Positions 46,164-56,592 of a stretch of DNA of 64,000 nt are shown here, one piece after another. Source of the stretch: Parahaliea mediterranea (GTDB lineage Bacteria; Pseudomonadota; Gammaproteobacteria; Pseudomonadales; Halieaceae); the NCBI RefSeq assembly GCF_017255185.1, contig NZ_JAFKCZ010000009.1, positions 1 to 64,000 of the forward strand, given 5' to 3'. Numbering within the stretch: position 1 is the stretch's first letter; every line of letters begins with the position of its first letter. Under the pieces are notes generated by a model. That model was given only the letters and a program-made list of their open reading frames with translations, made no database searches and had not been told where the DNA came from. The position numbers and the translations under genes are program-made.

Positions 46164-47984
46164 CTAGTGGCGCCGCTCCACCGGCAGCTGCCAGGCGGTG
46201 ACCGGCCAGTACTCCCCCAGGTATTCCCGTCGCCACCAGGCGCCGTCCTCCGCCCGTTCCGAGAAGGTGGTGAATCGGTAGCGGTACAGCGAGGCGCGCA
46301 GGTAGCGCGGCGGTTCGTCGGGGAAGGGATTGTGGGCGAACAGCGCGAGTACCGGCTCAGAACCCTGCAGCAGGCCCGCCACCACGGCGCCGACCCAGCG
46401 GTTGTCCTCGGGCCGTTGCAGCGCGGCGAACCACAGCTGCCAGTCCAGGCGCGGCTGGCGGGGCGTGGCCCAGCCCGGCGCGCGCCGCGGGTCGCCCGGC
46501 TTGTAGGGCAGCTCATAGGCCCGCCATTGCCGGCCGTCGCGGGAGCCCTCGAAGACGATTTCCGGCCGCTCGGTGGTCATTACCGCAAACAGCCCGTAGC
46601 CGTTGGCCATGTGCCAGGGAGAGCTCCAGTAGAGCAGCGCGCGGGGCAGCTCGCCCAGCGGCACCCGGTTCGCCGTCGCACCGAGCCACAGAGTGCTCAG
46701 GGTGAGGTAGAGCAGGGCGATGGCGACGGTGCCCGGGCCGGCGCGCGGCGATCGCCGCCCGGGCCCGTCGCGCAGGCCTCGCGGCAGTGCGCGCCGCAGG
46801 CACTGGTCGTCCAGTAGCAGCACGCACAGGCACAGGGTGAGCAGGTTGAAAAAGTTGTAGCTGCCGCTGAGCAGGATGGCGAGTTGGAACAGGGCGACCA
46901 GCAGCGCCGCCAGCTGGCGCGGTCGGCGCGGCAACAGGATCAAAAAGGGCACGAGCAGTTCCACCGCGAAGGTAAAGGCGACGCCGGCGCGCAGTATCGG
47001 CTCGGGCAATTGGTGTGCGTACCAGGCCAGGGCGTTGGGCAGGGGCTGGGTCTCGAAGTGGAAATCCAGGGCGCTGAAATCGCGCCAGTGGGGGTCGCCG
47101 CTCCACCACTTGACCAGGCCCGACTGCAGCAGGAAGCGCAGCAGCAGCCAGCGGTACAACCAGGTGAACAGGGTTGGGGCATGGGGCAGGAAGATCGCCA
47201 GAAAACCGCACTCCAGCAGCAGGATGTCCCACTGGTAGGCGGTGAAGCGCTGGCCGCCGTGGTACAGGCTCAGGTAGCACAGGTACAGCAGCGGCAGCAC
47301 CCAGGCCGTGCCGCGGTTGCACAGTAGCAGCAGGCTGAGCGCGCAGCCGGCGATGCCGAGGGCCTGGATGCTGGCGGTGGAGGCGTCCAGCCACAGCAGC
47401 GAGGGCAGCAGCGCGTACTTGCGGGGACCGTAGCGGGCGTCCACCGCGGCGAAGAAGTCCTCCGCCGGCAGGATGCCCTCGCCGCCGATCAGGCCCGCCG
47501 CCTGCCACGCCAGGGAGCCGAAGGCGGCGAGATAGATCAGGGCCAGCAGGCGCAGGAACAGCCAGGTGGTAAGTTGCTGGCGCGCCGGGCGCAACTGCGG
47601 TCCGAACAGGCAGCGGCCGAGGGTGTAGGCGGCGCCCCGGTGGCGAGCCACCAGGCGGTAGACCCACTCGCAGGCCGCCGCGAACGGTGGCAGGGCGCGG
47701 TACAGCCTGGCCCAAAGCGCGAGGTGGCCACCCAGTTCCAGCGCGCGGAAGGCGGCCCCGGCGCCGCCGTGGCTGCGGCCGTCGGCTTCCACCAGCCGGA
47801 TGGCGTCGCGGTAGTCCTGTGTACTGAATTGCGCGAAGGCATTGCCCACCGCCTGGAAGGGGCGGTAGTGGACCGCGTCGCCGGTGGCCGCCCGGGCGTA
47901 GTCGACGCTGTAGCGGCAAAAGCCGCAGTCGCCGTCGTAAATCAGCAGCGGCCGCTCGCGGGCAAGGTGATCGGTGTTGTCCAA
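46164..47984 (-). CDS. DCC thiol-disulfide domain fused to lipase maturation factor-like membrane protein
   Basis: This 606-residue fusion has an N-terminal domain (about 1-120) of the DUF393/DCC family with the redox pair C20-G-F-C23 in YDGDCGFCRYSV. The rest is a polytopic membrane protein like lipase maturation factor LMF1 (about eight helices, conserved QWDILLLECGFLAIFL and YHGGQRFTAYQWD) with a soluble C-terminal region. LMF1 aids folding of disulfide-containing lipases. Joining it to a thioredoxin-like CxxC suggests a role in disulfide chemistry during secretion, by inference. Confidence 0.85.
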   Translation of the reverse strand: MDNTDHLARERPLLIYDGDCGFCRYSVDYARAATGDAVHYRPFQAVGNAFAQFSTQDYRDAIRLVEADGRSHGGAGAAFRALELGGHLALWARLYRALPPFAAACEWVYRLVARHRGAAYTLGRCLFGPQLRPARQQLTTWLFLRLLALIYLAAFGSLAWQAAGLIGGEGILPAEDFFAAVDARYGPRKYALLPSLLWLDASTASIQALGIAGCALSLLLLCNRGTAWVLPLLYLCYLSLYHGGQRFTAYQWDILLLECGFLAIFLPHAPTLFTWLYRWLLLRFLLQSGLVKWWSGDPHWRDFSALDFHFETQPLPNALAWYAHQLPEPILRAGVAFTFAVELLVPFLILLPRRPRQLAALLVALFQLAILLSGSYNFFNLLTLCLCVLLLDDQCLRRALPRGLRDGPGRRSPRAGPGTVAIALLYLTLSTLWLGATANRVPLGELPRALLYWSSPWHMANGYGLFAVMTTERPEIVFEGSRDGRQWRAYELPYKPGDPRRAPGWATPRQPRLDWQLWFAALQRPEDNRWVGAVVAGLLQGSEPVLALFAHNPFPDEPPRYLRASLYRYRFTTFSERAEDGAWWRREYLGEYWPVTAWQLPVERRH

Positions 47985-48047
47985 GGCCGGTAACTCCCGT
48001 AAACCGGCCTCCAGTCTAGTTGAGGATGGCCCCGGTGTCAGAGGGCG

Positions 48048-48824
48048 CTAGCGCATGATGACCCCGCCGTCGATGTGATAGGCCTGGCCATTGATCCACT
48101 CGCCGTCCGTTGACAGCAGCAGGGCGACCAGCGCGGCGATATCCTCCGGCGTGCCCAGCCGCCGGTGCGGCGTGTGAGCCAGCATGGTCGCCTCGAAATC
48201 CGCGGGCAACAGGCCGCTGGCGCGCATCTCCGGGGTGAGGGTCACCCCGGGCGACACGCAGTTGGCGCGGATGCCCTCCTTGCCCCAGCGCGCGGCGACA
48301 TGGCGCATCAGGGCGTTGAGGCCGCTCTTGGCCATCGCGTAGGCCGGCCGGGTCGCTTCTCCCGCCTCGGCGGCCCCGGAGCTGGTATATACGATGGGCC
48401 CGCCGCCACGCCGCAACAGGTGCGGAAGCACCGCCCGGGTGCACAGCAAATGCCCGCGCAGGTTCACCGCCAATGTGCGGTCGAACACCGCCAGATCCTC
48501 CGCCAGGGCGTCGCTGTCTTCGTGGATCACCTTGAGGTCGGCGGCGTTGATGTGCGCGCCGTCCAATCCGCCGAAATGGGTGACCGCGGCCGCCACCATG
48601 GCGTCGACCGAACCCTCGTCGGCGATATCCACCTCCACGGCGATCGCCTCGGCGCCGGCGGTGCGCAGTGTCTTCACCACCGATTGCGCCGCCGGTACGT
48701 TGATGTCGGCGACGCATACCCGGGCGCCCTCGTCGGCCAGCCGGCGTGCGGTGGCGGCGCCGATGCCGGTGCCCGCACCGACGACGATGATGGCGCTGTT
48801 GTGCAGTCGCTGGTTGAGCGGCAT
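48048..48824 (-). CDS. SDR family oxidoreductase
   Basis: This 258-residue classical SDR has VVGAGTGIG at the cofactor site, a following Asp (VADINV) favouring NAD, Ser in YTSSGAAEA and YAMAK. The usual NNAG is replaced by NAADL, a small departure that may affect activity. The C-terminus ends YHIDGGVIMR. It is monocistronic, with modA upstream on the same strand. The substrate is unknown. Confidence 0.9.
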   Translation of the reverse strand: MPLNQRLHNSAIIVVGAGTGIGAATARRLADEGARVCVADINVPAAQSVVKTLRTAGAEAIAVEVDIADEGSVDAMVAAAVTHFGGLDGAHINAADLKVIHEDSDALAEDLAVFDRTLAVNLRGHLLCTRAVLPHLLRRGGGPIVYTSSGAAEAGEATRPAYAMAKSGLNALMRHVAARWGKEGIRANCVSPGVTLTPEMRASGLLPADFEATMLAHTPHRRLGTPEDIAALVALLLSTDGEWINGQAYHIDGGVIMR

Positions 48825-48998
48825 GTCACTCTCCTGTTGTTATCGTCAGTCGCAACATGGCACAGAAATCGCGGTGGCGGCAGCCGGAGCGCGTTGCGGT
48901 GGTGATTTACACGCGGGTGGTTCGACTATGTTTTCCGCGTGCCTACTGGCCGTGCCGGCCCGGAGCTAAGCGGCGGGGAGCGGTGAAGGGCGAGTGGG

Positions 48999-49778
48999 TC
49001 AGGGGCGCTGGTAGCCGAGTCCGGCCATGATGGCGGCGGCGCCGTCGCCGCGCATGTGGCGCAGAAATGCCTCGGCCGAGGGTTTGGCCCTCGCCCGCAA
49101 CAGCTGTACCGCATCCTGGCGAATGGGCGAGTAGAGGGCGCGGGGGACGACCCAGTACGAGCCCTTGCCGGAATGGCCGCTGCCCCGCAGTTGCGACAGG
49201 GCGATGAAACCGAGATCGGCATTGCCCGTGGCGACGTATTGGTAGGCGTGGGCGATGTTCTCGCCACGCACCCACTTTGCCTCGGTCGACGCTGTCAGGC
49301 CGAGCCGTTCAAGTACCTCCGTCGCGGCCTGCCCGTAGGGGGCGAGCCGGGGGTTGGCCAGGGCCAGTCTGTTGAAATCTCCCCGCTCAAGCGGCCGTGG
49401 CCCGTGGTCGAGGAAGCCCGGCCGGGCCGACCACAGCGCCAGGCCGCCGACGGCGTAGGTAAACCGGCTGCCGGGAACGATGAGGCCCGCCTGCTCCAGG
49501 GCCGCGGGCTTGGCCTGGTCGGCGGAAAAGAACAGGTCGTAGGGCGCGCCGGCCGTGATCTGGGCGTAGATGCGTCCCGAGGAACCCGGGGACAGCACCA
49601 CCTGGTGCCCCGTTTGCGCTGTAAAATCCGCGGCAATTCGCTGCATCGCCTCGACAAAGTTGGCGGCCACGGCGATGCGCAGTTCCTGCGCCAGGAGCGT
49701 GGTCGGGATCAGCCACAGCAGTGCGCTGAACACTAGGTGCGCGAACGAGCGGTGTCGCGGGCTTGCGGTCCTTGGCAA
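48999..49778 (-). CDS. modA: molybdate ABC transporter substrate-binding protein, orphan
   Basis: This 259-residue periplasmic oxyanion-binding protein has a signal peptide (ALLWLIPTTLLAQE). The ModA blocks are LRIAVAANFVEAMQRIAADF, SPGSSGRIYAQITAGAPYDLFFSAD and GNADLGFIALSQL. TTG at 49778 is chosen because CGGAG lies 8 bases upstream; a longer frame runs back through the LysR gene. No modB or modC is adjacent, so permease and ATPase must be elsewhere, or the protein has another job. It follows the LysR gene by 77 bases on the same strand. Confidence 0.85.
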   Translation of the reverse strand: MPRTASPRHRSFAHLVFSALLWLIPTTLLAQELRIAVAANFVEAMQRIAADFTAQTGHQVVLSPGSSGRIYAQITAGAPYDLFFSADQAKPAALEQAGLIVPGSRFTYAVGGLALWSARPGFLDHGPRPLERGDFNRLALANPRLAPYGQAATEVLERLGLTASTEAKWVRGENIAHAYQYVATGNADLGFIALSQLRGSGHSGKGSYWVVPRALYSPIRQDAVQLLRARAKPSAEAFLRHMRGDGAAAIMAGLGYQRP

Positions 49779-49855
49779 GGTCGATCTCCGTTGGCAGGGG
49801 CGGTGAGCATAACCGAGCCGGTAACCGGGTGCATCTTCCGGGAGCCCTGCCTGGC

Positions 49856-50749
49856 TCAGTTTGGGGGGTAGGTTTCGCGCATCAGCGCCAGCAGCGCTTC
49901 GGCCGGGGCCGACAGGGCGTGGCGTCGCCGGGTAAAAATACCCACCCGGCGCTCGATCCCCGGCCCGTGGAGCGCCACGCAGGCCACGCCCTGGTTCTCC
50001 AGTTGTGGCCGGCACAGGGCGGGCGCCACGCTGACTCCGAGACCCTCGGCAACCATGCGTCCGATGGTCGCCAACTGGGAGGCCTCGGCGAGGGACGCCG
50101 GCACCAGTCCCGCCTCCGACAGCACCGCGTCGGTGGTATTGCGCATCCAGGAGCCCCGGTTCATGGCGATCAGCGGCTGCGCGGCAAGCTGGCGCCAGCT
50201 GAGCCTGGCGCGTTTGGCCAGGGCGGAACCGGCGGGCACGATGGCCAGAAAGCGGTCCCGGAACAGGGGGGTGAATTCCAGCCCGCCCAGTTGCTCCGGC
50301 TCGAAGGCGATGCCGAGTTCGGCGCGCCCCTCCCGCACCGCGTCGAGCACCAGCTCCATCACGATGTCGTCAACGGCTATATTGATATGGGGGAAGCGCT
50401 CGCGGAAGGCGCGCAGAATGGCGGGCAGCATGTTCAGCGCGAAAGAGGGCATGGCCGCCACCCGCAGGCGGCCCTGTCGCAGCGCGAAACTGCGCCCCAG
50501 GTCGTCGAGGGCGCGGTCCCAGTCGGCGAGCAGGCGGCGGGCCGTGGGCAGGAACTGCCGGCCTTCCGGGGTGAGGGCCAGCTGGCGGGTCGAACGCTGG
50601 AACAGCCTGCCGCCGACGCTGTCCTCCATATTGCGGATGGCAACGCTGAGGGCGGGTTGCGACAGGTGCAATTGCTCGCAGGCCTCGGCGAAGCTGCCGC
50701 AGCGGGCCAGCGCCTCGAAGGCGCGCAGCTGCTTGATTGTAATATTCAT
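49856..50749 (-). CDS. LysR family transcriptional regulator
   Basis: This 297-residue regulator has an N-terminal winged helix (MNITIKQLRAFEALARCGSF, HLSQPALSVAIRNME) and a periplasmic-binding-protein-like effector domain. The start at 50749 is set by the conserved HTH; the frame stays open for 700 codons upstream only because of antisense coding bias. It is divergent from acetoacetyl-CoA synthetase across a 93 bp AT-rich gap, the classic LysR arrangement, so it probably activates that gene. Confidence 0.93.
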   Translation of the reverse strand: MNITIKQLRAFEALARCGSFAEACEQLHLSQPALSVAIRNMEDSVGGRLFQRSTRQLALTPEGRQFLPTARRLLADWDRALDDLGRSFALRQGRLRVAAMPSFALNMLPAILRAFRERFPHINIAVDDIVMELVLDAVREGRAELGIAFEPEQLGGLEFTPLFRDRFLAIVPAGSALAKRARLSWRQLAAQPLIAMNRGSWMRNTTDAVLSEAGLVPASLAEASQLATIGRMVAEGLGVSVAPALCRPQLENQGVACVALHGPGIERRVGIFTRRRHALSAPAEALLALMRETYPPN

Positions 50750-50842
50750 AAAAAAAGCTAATGAAAACATAAATAGATTAAATTTGATAAATATATCTGC
50801 CGGCGGCAATCTGGGCAATTCACCCGCAGGAGAGCCAGCGCC

Positions 50843-52795
<1,953 letters not shown>

Positions 52796-52908
52796 CCGGA
52801 GCGGTGCCAGAAGGCATGGGTCGTGCAGTGAGTGGCAGCCGGTCGGAGCGTTCACGGGCCGGCGGGCCTGTGCAATACTGGATGGGAACCCTTTTTTGCG
52901 AGGTGACT

Positions 52909-54054
52909 ATGTTTGTCAGGCTGAGTACCGCTTTCTGTATCGTGTTGGCCGGGATTGTTGCACTTCCCGCCAGCGCTAGGGAACTTCCCTTCGAGGTCCA
53001 GGCCGTCGCCGACTTCGACGAGCCCTGGGCCATTGCCATGATGCCGGATGGGCGCATGCTGGTGACGGAGCAAAAGGGCAATCTGTTTGTCGTCGATCGC
53101 GAGGGCCGCAAGTCCCGCCCCGTGCGCGGTGTGCCGGATGTGGATTACGGCGGCCAGGGCGGCCTGGGCGATGTGGTCCCGCACCCGGACTTCGCTGACA
53201 ACGGCCTGGTCTACCTCAGCTATGCCGAGGGCGGGCCGGGCAACACCCGCGGCGCGGCGGTGGCCCGCGCGGTGCTCGATGCGCGGGGCGAGCGTCCCTC
53301 GCTGTCGTCTGTGGAGGTGATCTGGCGACAGTACCCCAAATTGCTGGGTCGCGGCCACTATGGGCACCGGCTGTTGTTCGACGAGGCGGGTTACCTGTGG
53401 GTGTCCTCCGGCGACCGGCAAAAATTCACCCCGGCACAGGATATGCAGTCCAACGTGGGCAAGCTGCTGCGCCTGAACGACGACGGCGGCATTCCCGCGG
53501 ACAATCCCTTTGTGGACTACCGCCGCGACGACGCCCGGGTGGACGACGAGGCGGTGTACGGCGAAATCTGGTCCCTGGGCCATCGCAACCCATTGGGTAT
53601 TGCCTTCGACCTGGAGGGGCGCCTGTGGGAGATTGAGATGGGCCCCGCCGGCGGCGACGAGTTGAACCTGATCAAGCGCGGCGCCAATTACGGTTACCCG
53701 GTGGTATCCAACGGCGACCACTACGACGGGCGCGAGATTCCCGATCACAACACCCGGAAAGACTTCGCGGCTCCAGCCCTCAGTTGGACGCCGGTGATCT
53801 CGCCGGGGGACCTGACGGTCTACCGTGGCACCATGTTCCCAGACTGGCGCGGCAACGCCCTGGTCGCCGGCCTGTCGTCCCAAGCGATCATACGCATCGC
53901 GCTGGGTGAGACCGGCGCCGAGGAAGTGGCGCGCTATCCCATGGGCGCGCGCATCCGCGGCGTGGCGGAGGGCGCGGACGGCGACTTGTGGGTACTCGAG
54001 GATGAGTACGGCGATAGTCGGGGGCGCTTGCTCCACTTGCGGGCGGCGCAATAG
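52909..54054 (+). CDS. PQQ-dependent aldose sugar dehydrogenase family (YliI-like)
   Basis: This 381-residue secreted six-bladed propeller has a signal peptide ending LPASAREL. The soluble glucose/sorbosone dehydrogenase fold shows DEPWAIAMMPDGRMLVTE, GQGGLGDVVPHPDF, HYGHRLLFDEAGYLWVSSGD and GHRNPLGIAFD, with GPAGGDELNLI. ATG at 52909 is chosen because GAGGTG precedes it and the signal peptide follows. It would oxidise free sugars with PQQ in the periplasm. With the PQQ dehydrogenase at 32814 and the TTQ enzyme at 58870, this genome makes heavy use of quinone-cofactor enzymes. Confidence 0.92.
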   Translation: MFVRLSTAFCIVLAGIVALPASARELPFEVQAVADFDEPWAIAMMPDGRMLVTEQKGNLFVVDREGRKSRPVRGVPDVDYGGQGGLGDVVPHPDFADNGLVYLSYAEGGPGNTRGAAVARAVLDARGERPSLSSVEVIWRQYPKLLGRGHYGHRLLFDEAGYLWVSSGDRQKFTPAQDMQSNVGKLLRLNDDGGIPADNPFVDYRRDDARVDDEAVYGEIWSLGHRNPLGIAFDLEGRLWEIEMGPAGGDELNLIKRGANYGYPVVSNGDHYDGREIPDHNTRKDFAAPALSWTPVISPGDLTVYRGTMFPDWRGNALVAGLSSQAIIRIALGETGAEEVARYPMGARIRGVAEGADGDLWVLEDEYGDSRGRLLHLRAAQ

Positions 54055-54176
54055 CGACACCGCAACCGGCACCGCGTCCGCCAAGCCTGGGCGCGGCGCT
54101 TGCCGGCGCTGGAGTATTTTCCACAAGAAGCCATCTCACCAGCTGGTCCTGTAGTTACTCGCCCCAAAAAAAACAA

Positions 54177-54197
54177 AAATAGGTCGTTGACATATTT
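54177..54197. promoter_or_regulatory. palindromic operator overlapping a promoter ahead of the oxidoreductase-TetR operon
   Basis: AAATAGGTC and GACATATTT, separated by GTT, form an inverted repeat with one mismatch. A -35 TTGACA (54187-54192) lies inside it, and TAGACT (54209-54214) sits 16 bases on as a -10. The same sequence recurs at 55520-55540. The likely ligand is the TetR protein encoded at 54865. Confidence 0.6.
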
Positions 54198-54247
54198 GAG
54201 CCATGCCCTAGACTTGTTCTCAATTCGAGGGAAAGGGCGGTCCAGCA

Positions 54248-54868
54248 ATGAAGCACCTTATCGTTTTCTCACATCCGAATCCGGCGTCATTCAATTTCGC
54301 GCTGAAAGAGACGATTGCGCAAACGCTGGCCAATTGCGATCACCAGGTTCGCGTCAGCGACCTGTATGCGAAAGAGTTTTCGGCGATTCTGGATGCGCGG
54401 GATTTCGAGTCGTTCCAGGCCGGTGTGACGCCCGCGGATATTGCCGCCGAACAGGCGTTGATCGACTGGGCCGACAACCTGATTTTTGTGTATCCGATCT
54501 GGTGGTTCAACCGCCCCGCGCGGCTTCAGGGCTGGATCGACCGGGTGTTTTCCCACGGTTACGCCTACCGTGAGAACGGAGCCGGGCTCGAGCCCCTGTT
54601 GCTTGGCAAGACGGCCCAGATGTTCATTACCTTTGGCGGTGACAGGGGCTCCATCGAGCAGGCGTTTGGCTCGATCGACGCCCTGGTGGCGCCGATGACC
54701 CTGGGCACATTGAACCTGGTGGGTATCGACCCGGTATCGGTAACTCCGTTTTTTGAAGTGCCCACCGTGACGCAGGACGAGCGCGGTCACATGCTCGACG
54801 GTGTCAGGCGGTCACTTCTCGAACGCTATGCCGGTGCGGCGGTCGGGCCCGGGGAAGTGGTGCAATGA
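54248..54868 (+). CDS. NAD(P)H quinone oxidoreductase (flavodoxin-like, KefF/MdaB type)
   Basis: This 206-residue cytoplasmic flavoprotein opens LIVFSHPNPASFNFAL, the FMN/FAD phosphate site of the NQO1/KefF group, and continues with LIFVYPIWWFNRPARLQGWI and FGGDRGSIEQ. Such enzymes reduce quinones or electrophiles by two electrons. It forms an operon with the TetR gene (4 base ATGA overlap) and has a palindromic operator over its promoter, so induction by a quinone-like or electrophilic ligand of the repressor is likely. Confidence 0.9.
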   Translation: MKHLIVFSHPNPASFNFALKETIAQTLANCDHQVRVSDLYAKEFSAILDARDFESFQAGVTPADIAAEQALIDWADNLIFVYPIWWFNRPARLQGWIDRVFSHGYAYRENGAGLEPLLLGKTAQMFITFGGDRGSIEQAFGSIDALVAPMTLGTLNLVGIDPVSVTPFFEVPTVTQDERGHMLDGVRRSLLERYAGAAVGPGEVVQ

Positions 54869-55476
54869 CCAGCGCCATCGACAAAAATCTCGCGCAACAG
54901 GAGTCCCTCAGCGAAAAGGGTCGCCAGCGCCGCGCCAGGGTACTGGCGGAGGCAAAGCGTATTCTGCTCGAGGAAGGCATGGACGGCCTGGCCCTGCGCA
55001 AGGTCGCCAAGCAAATCGATATCAAACTGGGACACCTGCAGTATTATTTCCCCACCCGCGATGATCTGCTTGAAGCGATTTTTCGCGAAGAGTGGGAGCG
55101 CGACGAGGCCATTTTATTGGAGGCTGAGTCGCTGGAGGGCATCGGCCAGGTGCTGGCCTCGCTGATGAAGGCATGGGCGGGCGACCGGGGCAAGGTCTAC
55201 CTCATGCTGACGCTCAGGAGCCTGTATGACGAGCGCTTTCGCGCACTCAAGGAAGAAATTTACCAGACTTTCTACCAGGACCTGGTCAACCTGTTGGCCG
55301 GCGTGCATCCGGGCAAGTCAAAGACGGATCTATTGGCCAAGGCCAAGGTCATCACCTCGATGATCGATGGCGCGATGATCCAGAACCACAGCGGCTCGGC
55401 GAGTAATCGTAGAAAACAGCTGGAGCGACTTTACGCGGATTTGGCCGAACTGGCGACCGAAGTGGCCGGCAGATAG
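54865..55476 (+). CDS. TetR family transcriptional regulator
   Basis: This 203-residue protein has an N-terminal HTH (LALRKVAKQIDIKLGHLQYY) after a charged lead, then a helical ligand-binding domain. It is the second gene of an operon with the quinone reductase, so it is probably an autorepressor. Two near-identical sites with core AAATAGGTC (54177 and 55520) flank its locus and precede its own operon and the NmrA-like gene. Confidence 0.9.
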   Translation: MTSAIDKNLAQQESLSEKGRQRRARVLAEAKRILLEEGMDGLALRKVAKQIDIKLGHLQYYFPTRDDLLEAIFREEWERDEAILLEAESLEGIGQVLASLMKAWAGDRGKVYLMLTLRSLYDERFRALKEEIYQTFYQDLVNLLAGVHPGKSKTDLLAKAKVITSMIDGAMIQNHSGSASNRRKQLERLYADLAELATEVAGR

Positions 55477-55519
55477 CGCTTGATCGGTCGCCGGCCTCGC
55501 GAGGTTTTTTTTGCCTCCA

Positions 55520-55540
55520 AAATAGGTCAGTGACATATAA
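55520..55540. promoter_or_regulatory. second copy of the TetR operator, ahead of the NmrA-like gene
   Basis: AAATAGGTC-AGT-GACATATAA agrees with the 54177 site in 17 of 21 positions. GTGACA (55530-55535) and CATTAT (55552-55557) could be the -35 and -10. This indicates shared control of the two transcription units. Confidence 0.55.
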
Positions 55541-55581
55541 ATGGGTGTGTTCATTATCTGTATGGAAAGGAGGTGAGCGGG

Positions 55582-56490
55582 ATGTTGAAAATTGTGGTGT
55601 TTGGCGCCAGCGGCAACGTTGGTAGCCATCTGTGTAGAACGCTGTCCGAGGCGCCGGGCGTGTCGCTGAGATTATTATCCAGCAGCGAGTGGGGGGTGGC
55701 GGAGTTATCCCGCCAGTTCCCGGACGCCGAGGTTGAACTCACCGACCTGGCGGACGGCGGGAAAATCAGCCACTCGATTCGCGGCGCGGAGCGAGTATTT
55801 GTGATGTACCCGGATTTTGCGCTCGACGAGGAGGCCTCGACCGTGGCGATGATCGAGGCGGTGCGCCAGGAGGCTTCCATCCGCCAGGTGGTGCGCCTGC
55901 TGGGTGTGGTGCCCGAAGTGGAGGCCGCGAATATTCCCTCGGCATTCCGTCAATATCCGGCCATGCCCTGCTGGGTCCACTGGCGCGGACGGCAGCTGTG
56001 GCGGGATAGCGGATTGCCCGTCACCTTCGTCAATCCCTGGGCGTGGTATATGCAGAGCCTGTTGTGGCTGGTGGGTCGGGGCGTGGTGGAGGAGAACGTT
56101 TTCTGCCTGCCCCATGATCACACACTGCCCTATATCGATACCCGAGATATCGCCGATGTTGCCGCCCATGTGCTCACCGCGGACACGGCGGTTTTCCTCG
56201 GCGAGGAACTGGGCCTCACGGGGCATCGGGACGACTGTTTCAGCTTCGCGCAACTCGCGCAGCAGATGAGTTCCCACCTGGGGCGGGACATCCGCTATTC
56301 CGGCGACAGTGAACTGTTTATCCGGCTGCACGGCGAAGCCGCCGTTCCCCTGCTGCAATACGTCGCCTGGGAGCGTGACCAGGACCTGGACTACCGAATG
56401 CATACCGACACGGTGCGGGAGTTGCTCCGACGCGACCCCCGGCGAATGGAGGATTGGATTATCGAGAACCGCATGCAACTCAGTCGCTGA
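55582..56490 (+). CDS. NmrA-like NAD(P)-binding protein
   Basis: This 302-residue atypical SDR has VVFGASGNVGSHL at the dinucleotide site and no Tyr-x3-Lys catalytic pair in the usual place. It resembles NmrA/quinone oxidoreductase 2-type proteins that sense or use NAD(P) (FVNPWAWYMQSLLWL, YIDTRDIADVAAHVL). ATG at 55582 has a strong AAGGAGG 8 bases upstream and is preferred to GTG at 55573. The shared operator suggests it works with the quinone reductase, perhaps in detoxification. Confidence 0.82.
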   Translation: MLKIVVFGASGNVGSHLCRTLSEAPGVSLRLLSSSEWGVAELSRQFPDAEVELTDLADGGKISHSIRGAERVFVMYPDFALDEEASTVAMIEAVRQEASIRQVVRLLGVVPEVEAANIPSAFRQYPAMPCWVHWRGRQLWRDSGLPVTFVNPWAWYMQSLLWLVGRGVVEENVFCLPHDHTLPYIDTRDIADVAAHVLTADTAVFLGEELGLTGHRDDCFSFAQLAQQMSSHLGRDIRYSGDSELFIRLHGEAAVPLLQYVAWERDQDLDYRMHTDTVRELLRRDPRRMEDWIIENRMQLSR

Positions 56491-56524
56491 CGCGGGCTAA
56501 ACGCGCGGCATTTCGTACATCGAC

Positions 56525-56536
56525 ACGAGCGCTCGT
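56525..56536. promoter_or_regulatory. 12 bp perfect palindrome upstream of the amine dehydrogenase-linked TonB receptor
   Basis: ACGAGCGCTCGT is fully self-complementary and lies 57 bases before the receptor start. A second small inverted repeat (GACTTC/GAAGTC, 56545-56560) follows. Both are candidate operators or leader stems; the regulator is unknown. Confidence 0.35.
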
Positions 56537-56592
56537 CGAGCTCTGACTTCCCGCGAAGTCACTGCGGGTTCGCGAGTGTTCTCGGAGGCACC

